Origin: Sesamum alatum
Taxonomy: Eukaryota > Streptophyta > Magnoliopsida > Lamiales > Pedaliaceae
Assembly: GCA_034509735.1 (NCBI GenBank)
Contig: JACGWO010000012.1
Span: 4,464,001 to 4,528,000, forward strand
DNA length: 64,000 bases
Direction: 5' to 3'
In this document: piece by piece, positions 56,864-64,000 of the stretch
Layout: each line of letters begins with the position of its first letter
How positions within the stretch are numbered: position 1 is the first letter of the stretch
Program-made: the position numbers and the translations under genes
Notes under the pieces: generated by a model
Told to the model about the DNA's origin: nothing
Seen by the model: only the letters and a program-made list of their open reading frames with translations
The model's database searches: none

Positions 56864-59665
56864 TCAAGCAGCAGCAGCCTGTTGTAACTCTCGATCTGCC
56901 CGCTCCCTGATCCTCCTTTCAAGCTCTGGTCTAAAGTGCCTGATAAGCCCCTGAACTGGCCAAGCAGCGGCATCACCCAGGGCACAGATTGTGTGTCCTT
57001 CGATCTGCTTTGTCACCTCCTGAAGCATGTCAATCTCCTCCAACTTTGCATTTCCCACCTTCATCCTCTCCATGATCATCCAGAGCCATCCTGTACCTTC
57101 TCTGCAAGGTGTACACTGACCGCAACTCTCATGCTTGTAGAAGTAAGAGAGTCTTGCAATAGCATCCACAACATCAGTTGACTTATCCATCACAATGACA
57201 GCAGCAGTTCCTAACCCTGACTGCACAGCCTTAAGTGCATCAAAATCCATTAGCACGTCCTCACATATGTGTTTGGGTAACAATGGAACAGATGAACCAC
57301 CGGGTATAACTGCAAGTAGATTATCCCATCCGCCGCGAACACCACCACAGTGTCTTTCAATAAGCTCTTTGAGTGGTATACTCATCTCCTCTTCAACAGT
57401 GCAAGGCTTGTTTACGTGGCCAGAAACGCAAAATAGTTTTGTTCCAGAATTGTTTTTCCTTCCAAAACTGGCGAACCATTCTGGTCCACGCCTTAGTATG
57501 GTGGGGGAAACAGCCACTGTTTCAACATTCGTAACGGTTGTAGGGCAACCGTACAATCCTGCATTGGCTGGAAAAGGAGGCTTCAACCTAGGTTTCCCTT
57601 GCTTGCCCTCAAGGCTTTCCAGAAGAGCTGTCTCTTCACCACAAATATAAGCCCCAGCACCAAAGTGGATGTGCACATCAAAGTCATAACCAGATCCACA
57701 TGCATTTTTACCCAACAATCCAGCTTCATAAGCTTCTCTCCGGGCCTTCTCTAGGTTCTTTCTTTCATTCACATACTCACCCCGAATGTAAATATATGCA
57801 GCCCTTGCCCTCATTCCCACTCCAGCAATTAGACAACCTTCTAGTAGCTTATGTGGATCATGACGCATAATTTCTCTATCTTTACATGTTCCAGGTTCAC
57901 TTTCATCAGCATTAACAACAAGATATGAAGGACGGCCATCAGATGCCTTTGGCATAAAGGACCATTTAAGCCCAGATGGAAAACCAGCACCACCACGTCC
58001 TCGGAGACCAGATTTCTTCATCTCATTGACAATCCAATCAGCTCCCTTGAGTACCAGGTCTTTTGTCCTGTACCAGTCTCCACGTTTCATTGCACCTTTC
58101 AGGAAGGGATCATGCAACCCATATAGGTTTGTGAAAATTCGATCCTCATCTTTCAGCCCACCAAAGTGGGTTTTCTCTGGTGGTGGTGGAGGTGGTGGAG
58201 GCTGTGGGGTGCTAGCAGAAGTTGCAGCTTGGGTACTGAATAATCTACTTGCTAGGCCCCAATTCTCTCTGGAGCGATGAACCAAAGCCGTCCTTTGCAG
58301 AGAAAGAATTCCCTTTAGAGGTGCCTGCTAAAGAAATATTAAATCAAAATGATCGTACAGAGACAAGCATCAGGTCAGGCCGAATAAGTAAATGGATATT
58401 CCGTTCCTTAAAGGAGACAAATAAAAAATGATACAAATCATCTGTGTAGAGCAGCACTCTACCCTGCAGTTTAAATACTGCCAGCCAAACCTCCAAATTC
58501 AAAACCACATGTCATATAAACAAGAAAAACCCACAACATAATAGTAGGTCACCAATCCTTAACGCTTGAATCAGGAGTCACTCCATTTTCCCAAAGGATA
58601 GTCATCTCAGAGATGAGAAGCCAATGATTAAAGAACTTCACGGATAAATACTATCATCTCCATCTAATTCAGCCTCAGAGAATAACATTAAGACTCTGAA
58701 CAATCTGAAAACAATTGACATAAGGGCTCACCAATCTTAGGGTTTATGGAACTCCTAATTAAACTAGCAATACCTCACAATTTCGATGCATATGGGAAAA
58801 AGTAATTCAATATTAGAAAGCTCTGTCGTAATTAAATAAGGTAAGTCCTAGAATTGGGGAAGGAAATAGAAAATAGTTATTTGCCTCTGGAAACAGGGGA
58901 ATGAACATAAGCATGCCAACTATCCTAGGCACAGGGATATCTAAGCAACCAAGTAAGCACATCAAAACATCAGATTTTAGTAAATCCACACTGAACACTA
59001 ACATCAGCGTTGTTGCGGATTGTCAGTCCAATTTTCGAACTCAGTTATCAGAATTCTCAAGCCCTTCACAGTTCACACCCTCATATTTTAACTCGTTGTT
59101 TTCCAGAGAGAAACAACCGAAATACATTCTACGACAAACCTGTTAAAGTAGATACAAAACCACAAACTTTTTCACAAATTCTCATTCTTTAACCTCGAGG
59201 TTCTACCAAAAATTCCATCTTTGCCCATCTAAACCCAGAAAGTACATTTCTCTTATATCAACGACGCATCTAAACACTCACATAAAGAAATGCATCAGAG
59301 TAAAAAAAAAATTCCGGAACATCAATTCTACACAGGCTTCGATCCGTATCGAAGCCTAAGACGAACAGTTATTTTCATTTTACACAATCACTACTCGACC
59401 CTCGAAGAAGAACCCTAAGAAGCTACATTTATTGACAACAACTAAACTTAAAAGCAAACTAGTTAGGGCTCTAAATTCGTTATTCCAAGACGAAATAAAT
59501 CAATGCCAAATACAAATTCTCGTTATCCACAAATCCCATAACCAAGATCCAAGCTTCACAATTCCACCAGATATTCAAAAAAAAGAAAAAAAAGGGGGGG
59601 GGGGGGGGGGGGGGGGAACCCGGAGACAATGATCAATCAATTCTATTCAATACAGTACGTACCAT
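56864..59665 (-). CDS. NDUFV1: NADH dehydrogenase [ubiquinone] flavoprotein 1 (complex I 51-kDa subunit), mitochondrial
   Basis: Minus strand, two coding exons: 59665-59663 (only ATG) and 58324-56864, with a 1338-bp GT-AG intron; 487 residues, very close to the plant family length. It is the NADH-oxidising subunit of mitochondrial complex I: it binds NADH, FMN and cluster N3. The N-terminus ([17 protein letters not shown], then a Pro-run) is a matrix-targeting presequence. [10 protein letters not shown] (about 110-119) and [16 protein letters not shown] (about 223-238) form the FMN/NADH site; Cys 402, 405 and 408 in SCGQCTPC and Cys 448 in HTICALGD hold the 4Fe-4S cluster. No defects seen. 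Arabidopsis counterpart is CI51 (At5g08530). Confidence 0.96.
59594..59616. repeat. G23 homopolymer in the first intron of the complex I gene
   Basis: Uninterrupted run of 23 G on the plus strand (C23 in the transcript), preceded by an A-rich run, 46 bp inside the donor site. It is unusually long for plant DNA and error-prone in sequencing, so the exact length is uncertain. Confidence 0.85.
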
Positions 59666-59900
59666 GATAGCATGAAATCTTGTACGGCACAGGAGCTGCA
59701 GTGAACCGGCGATGCAGCAGTCTACGAGTGGTGTTAATCGGAAAAGAGGGAGAAATGGAGGAGGTAGTATAGAAGCAGAGGGAGATGAATATGCCTGGGT
59801 GCGAGGAAGCCTACGGTTGGGCCCTTTACGATAATTGGGCTGGACCTTAACCGGGCTATTCAAGGAATTCCTTTTTTTTTTTTTTTGGTCTCGTTTAATT
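59666..59900 (-). promoter_or_regulatory. 5' leader/promoter region of the complex I gene
   Basis: Upstream of the start codon on the minus strand. An ATG lies 8 nt before the start codon in another frame (59673-59671). The TSS cannot be placed; no clear TATA box was seen. A 'tggcccaa/gggccc' element at about 59817-59823 (gggccctt) resembles the site II/telo-box type motifs (GGCCCA) common in plant mitochondrial-protein promoters. Confidence 0.4.
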
Positions 59901-60140
59901 TGTAACATGAGTTATTTGGGTAATGAGATATAAAAGACGACATGGACTTGTGGCCCAATCCAACAATATATCGCATTTTCTTTACTGGAACTAGGCTCGC
60001 TTCGAATCCAGCAAGCTCGAGTGGCCCGCGATAAACCCCAATAAATTATCAGGTTGGGGGGGGGGAGATTAGTTATCTTGCTCGGCCCACTTTTGGGTCT
60101 CTTGGTTGATTTTACTTTGTTGCCCCTTGATTTGGACATA

Positions 60141-60175
60141 CTAGCAACGGTTGCACGCGATCCTCGTGCATATAA
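60141..60175 (-). mobile_element. Helitron 3' end on the minus strand
   Basis: The minus strand reads a hairpin (TGCACG...CGTGCA type) followed by ACCGTTGCTAG|T. It has the same layout as the Helitron ends at 17.5-18.1 kb. The 5' end was not located. Confidence 0.45.
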
Positions 60176-61509
60176 CCAAATTGAATGCAAGAATTATCTA
60201 TCGTTTTTCAATTGATAAGAAAATAAATGGACGCTATCATTGTCCAGTTTTTCAATTGTCTTTCCAAATAAAAAGGCGTGCTAACGACAATTGGCAAATA
60301 ATAAAAAATTATAATTAAATTGTTGAAGTATACAATTCGTTTCTTTATGCAAACTCTATCATTGCCTAACAATTTCTTAAGCAAGATAAACATTACTTCA
60401 AAGTATAAAAAAACTTAGGTAAAAAATTAAAATACACAAGAATTATCCATATTTTTCAAATGGATTAAGAAATAAGACGACATGCTAATAGTGGCTAACA
60501 AATGAAAGAACGGAATTGATAATTGAACTATTAGAGTATGTAATTTGTGTCTTTACATAAACTTTATTATTGTCTCACAAATTCGTATGCAAGATAAACA
60601 TTAATTTTAAGGTATAAACATGGTTTAAAATTTTCATGCGTTTCCATCGAAATTATGAAAATGTTTCTATTTTCGATGTCAAGGAAACAAAAATACATGG
60701 TAGTTTCGAAATTATATAGGTTCCTTCGAAACACTTTATTTTTCTTAATTTTCCTTCGAAATCTTTGAGTTTCCTAAGAAACTTTTTATTTTTTCTAATT
60801 TTTCTGCGAAACTTTTGTATCGTACTTTTAGCTAAAAATATATAAATTCTTGTGTTATACATAAGTATTTCGTTTAACGACAATAGATTTAATATTACGC
60901 TAAATTAGTAATGTTATATGTCCAAATATCAACATAATATAGATATTTTACAACACATAGTTAAAAATAAATATTATTTTATTATTTGGTGTCGCAATTA
61001 TATTAATTAATAACTCCAAATACATAATTATACTACATAAAAATAATGTTAATTGGCTAAATGATACAAAATTAAATTAGATATATTTGAATAAAAAAGA
61101 GAAAGGTAATATTTTTAGTTTTTTCTATAACTATTATGTATGTTTCTTTAATTTTACGATTTTTCTGTAGCGTTTTCGAAACGTTTCCGAAAAGTTTCTA
61201 TTATTTATAAACTCGAAACATGTGTTGAAAACGAAACTTTAATCCATGGGTATAAAAAATCAATATTAGGTAAAACTGCAAGTAGCATAAAATAAAAAGT
61301 AGTACGATTAAATTGAATAAGTTGCAATCAATAGGTATCTTGCAAAATATACAAAAGTGAACATGTAATGGGGAAGAACAAATAAAAAAGAAGTTTAACC
61401 ATCTATGCATCAATCTTCTTTAGTTAGCTCTACTTCACCCCAGATGCATTGACCTGAACATAATTTCTATGATCAAAATTACCTCAAAATCATTACATCA
61501 AATCATAAG
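60176..61509. other. AT-rich spacer, no gene seen
   Basis: Contains two related stretches (60208-60420 and 60430-60630) that share 'aacaatt..cttaagcaagataaacatta..tt..aagtataaa'-type wording, i.e. a diverged direct repeat of about 230 bp. 60640-61210 repeats 'ttcgaaa' and 'gtttc' motifs. No domain-bearing frames. Confidence 0.5.
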
Positions 61510-61795
61510 ATAGTAAATAGAGTACACTTTCAACAAAAAAAAAAAAGATTATAAATATTCATATAATTAAATCATACTATAATTATTGTTTAATAATATA
61601 GGCTTCAAGTTTGTAAAATATTATGAGATACTAATCAGATAGTAAATAGAGTACACTTTCAACCAAAAAAAAAAAAAAAGATTATAAATATTCATATAAC
61701 TAAATCATACTATAATTATTGTTTAATAATATAGGCTTCAAGTTTGTAAAATATTATGAGATACTAATCAGATAGTAAATAGAGTACAATTTCAA
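61510..61795. repeat. 129-133-bp tandem repeat, about 2.2 copies
   Basis: Units starting atagtaaatagagtaca at 61510, 61639 and 61772. The first two are nearly identical apart from the length of an A-run; the third stops after about 25 bp. Recent local duplication. Confidence 0.9.
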
Positions 61796-62534
61796 CCAAA
61801 TAAGATAACTAACTTATTCAACTTCCTAAAAATTTTACATTACCTGATGACTTAACTTTCTTTTATTTATTTATTTATTTCCTTTTTTAATGTCGTGTGT
61901 TGGTCTTAATTATATAATACACACATTTTACATCATAAAAGATTATTTGTTATGTCGGAGGAACACAACTAGTTACATAAACAATATTTTACAGGAAAGA
62001 GTAGGGGAAACGTTAGAAGTGGTATAAGAAAAAGGAAGTGCATAATGTTTTTCTTTTTTTTTTTTCCCAAAAAATAGGGGTGGGAAGAAGAGATTGAGAG
62101 AAGGAGATGAGGGAATTTAGAGAACCAAAATATACTTCATTTCATAATGTTTTCTCCACTTCAATCTTCATCCTTTAATCCCTCGCATTCAACTTTCAAA
62201 AATGAAAAAGTACAAAAGTAAAAGCAACATTAATGTCTTCAGATATGGTTTCCGTCCCCCCTTCCTTCAGCTCAATTTTGACTTGGTTCTGCCACAAAAG
62301 GGTTCGAACAGCAGAACTCATGCGCCACCCTTTCCCTCTATTCCGAGGGCACGTGCCCATTGATCGGCTCAATTAGGGCATCATTTGCAGAGTTGAAATT
62401 CCCAATCTTTGCCTCATTTACTTTTTCCCCTAATCACTTCAAAACGACGTCGTCTTGAACGTTCGAATTTGAGTTTTCCAATATCAAAAGAGCCCTCGTC
62501 TGAACGGTCCATATAATCTCCCTTCATCGCACGA
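61796..62534. other. Spacer, possibly containing the 3' LTR of the adjacent gypsy element
   Basis: The retroelement at the right edge is read leftward, so its 3' LTR should lie here. A pyrimidine tract at 62254-62267 (ccccccttccttc) could be the complement of its polypurine tract, but no LTR end or partner can be checked inside the window. Confidence 0.35.
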
Positions 62535-64000
62535 TCACCTTTTAAAGTCGCATTTTAGCCTGATAATGCGACATTCCTCCCATTTTTTATTTCTTTCCTT
62601 GTCCCCAAGGATCAAACCAGGAAATTTTGCTCCAATTGGACTGTAATCTTTCCCAAGTAGCTTGATCTGGGGAAGAATGAGACAACTGAATGAGCACCTG
62701 TGGAACTCCAACATTGTCCTGGGAATCAACCTCCTAGCTAAGATGGTTGTAGGATAAATTTTGAAGATTTCGTCTTCCAGTTCAAGTAACTTTTCTGATG
62801 GGAAATACTTTGCACCGTTTTTTTCTTCACTAATGATACATGAAATACTGGGTGGATTCTCGACTCCAGAGGTAGTGCCAACTTGTAAGCCACTTTCCCA
62901 ATCCTTTCCACAATTGGATAGGGCCCAAAATACTTAGCTGATAGCTTAAGTTGCCTCCTTAATGCCAGACTTGATTGTCTATAAGGTTGAAGTTTGAGAA
63001 ATACTTCATCCCCAACTTCAAATTCTTTCTCTGTCCTCTTTCTGTCTGCATATACTTTCATTCTTTGTTGTGCTTGTTGTAGATTTTCCCAAAGTAGTTG
63101 GGTGACCTTAACTCTTTCTTGTATCAGTTCCTCAACCTCTATGTTATGATTCTGCAAATAGGGTCATATGGTTAGATGATTAGGGCTAACCATATAAGGC
63201 CTGGAAAGGAGTAGCCTCTAATCCAGTACAGAAGTTGGTGTTAAACCAATACTCAACAAGTGTGATCCATTTGGACCATATCTTAGATTGTTGGTGACAC
63301 ATACACCTCAAATAATTCTCCAAACATTGATCGATCCTCTTTGTTTGCCCATCACTTTGTGGATGATAAGCAGAGGACATATCCAATGAGACCCCTAATA
63401 AGTCGAACAAGTCCTTCCAGAATTTATTGGTGAGCACCTTGTCTCCATCAGAAACAATACTAAGGGGAAGGCCATGTAGCTTGTAAATATTATCAAAAAA
63501 GATTTTAGCAATAGTAACTGCAGTGAATGGGTGTTTAATGGGTAGAAAGTGAGAATATTTAGTTAACCTATCCACCATTACCAAGACAGAATCCTTACCT
63601 TTAGAGTTAGGTAGTCCTTCTACAAAATCCATAGAGACACATGACCAGGCTTGTTCAGGAATAGGAAGTGGTTGCAACAACCTTGGATATGCATTTTTCT
63701 CATGTTTTGCTTTATGACAGACCTCACATTCCTTCACCCATGTATGTACTTCCTCTTTCAATCTAGGCCAGTAAAATAACAACTTAAGTCTCTAGTTTGT
63801 ACCATTAATCCCAGAATGTCCCCGTAGAGATAAATCATGCATGGTTTTTATGATTCTAGCCCTAATACCTCCATGATTGCCAACATAGATCTTGTTTCCC
63901 TTTTTCAAATTCCCTGCCTCATAACACATAATCAGGATGACCCTGAATATCCATAGTTTTTGCCTGAATGATAGCTTGAAACAGTGTGTCTCCCTCATAG
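62535..64000 (-). pseudogene. Chromovirus-like Ty3/gypsy integrase, truncated by window edge
   Basis: Minus strand, continuing beyond 64000. In order: HHCC-type zinc region (HDLSLRGHSG near 63830; WVKECEVCHKAKH near 63730), integrase core with D (SMDFVEGLP), D (VSDGDKVLT) and, where the catalytic Glu is expected, Lys (HPQSDGQTKRIDQ). Then the C-terminal segment (QQAQQRMKVYADRKRTEKEF, GDEVFLKLQPY, KYFGPYPIVERIG, HPVFHVSLVK) and a degenerate chromodomain-like tail (SSPDQATWERL, FDPWGQG near 62590). Stops near 63791, a break near 63170 and a shift near 62740. The presence of a chromodomain suggests a chromovirus; without the Glu it is inactive. Confidence 0.85.

Noticed and set aside
59911..60190. 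92-codon minus-strand frame near the complex I gene
   Set aside because: No domain, low-complexity composition, and it overlaps a Helitron-like end.
61510..61795. Possible CRISPR-like array
   Set aside because: Units are over 120 bp, directly adjacent with no spacers, in plant nuclear DNA.
1..64000. Endogenous pararetrovirus or other integrated viral genes
   Set aside because: All reverse-transcriptase and integrase remnants fit Copia or gypsy LTR elements by domain order and flanking LTRs or context; no movement-protein or coat-protein-like frames were seen.

Overview
This is a 64 kb stretch of plant nuclear DNA, almost certainly from a eudicot (an asterid/Lamiales source is a guess). The evidence is spliced genes with short GT-AG introns, plant-only gene families, AT-rich spacers, LTR retrotransposons of plant lineages, and a nuclear-type tRNA-Leu. 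Nothing is bacterial, and there are no operons, Shine-Dalgarno sites or CRISPR arrays.

Layout. 1-26.4 kb is a gene-poor, AT-rich repeat zone. It holds one intact tRNA-Leu(UAA), a decayed but structurally complete Copia element (8550-14193, TSD ACATG), a Helitron cluster (16.4-19.9 kb), a tRNA-headed SINE-like family (22.5-26.1 kb) and many fold-back MITEs. 26.5-41.0 kb is a gene island: a U-box/ARM E3 ligase of the PUB45/PUB6 type (+, 5 coding exons), then a BCS1-like AAA-ATPase (-, 2 exons), an unrecognised membrane-associated-looking protein (-, 2 exons) and an NT-C2 domain protein (-, 8 exons). 41-55.2 kb is again repeats, dominated by a Tat-lineage Ty3/gypsy element (45722-55171). That element sits inside a fold-back MITE whose 9-bp target duplication is still perfect on both sides. 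56.9-59.7 kb carries the complex I 51-kDa subunit gene (-). The right edge (62.5-64.0 kb) is the 3' half of a chromovirus-like gypsy element that leaves the window.

Function. The five protein genes look like independently acting housekeeping or signalling genes: ubiquitin ligation, an AAA+ ATPase of a stress-linked family, an NT-C2 scaffold, mitochondrial NADH oxidation, and one unknown. They do not form a gene cluster. For all five I could reconstruct exon joints that keep frame through canonical splice sites; the first exon of the unknown gene is the least certain.

No clearly new biological system was found. The strongest leads are (1) an antisense gene with at least two canonical introns in the 3' region of the Tat element, (2) a dispersed family of fold-back elements with 9-bp target duplications (Mutator-like), one split by the Tat element, (3) a composite/tandem Helitron cluster, and (4) the complex I gene, whose start codon is the last codon of exon 1, with an overlapping upstream ATG and a 23-G run in the first intron. 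All identifications are by eye; no database search was run.
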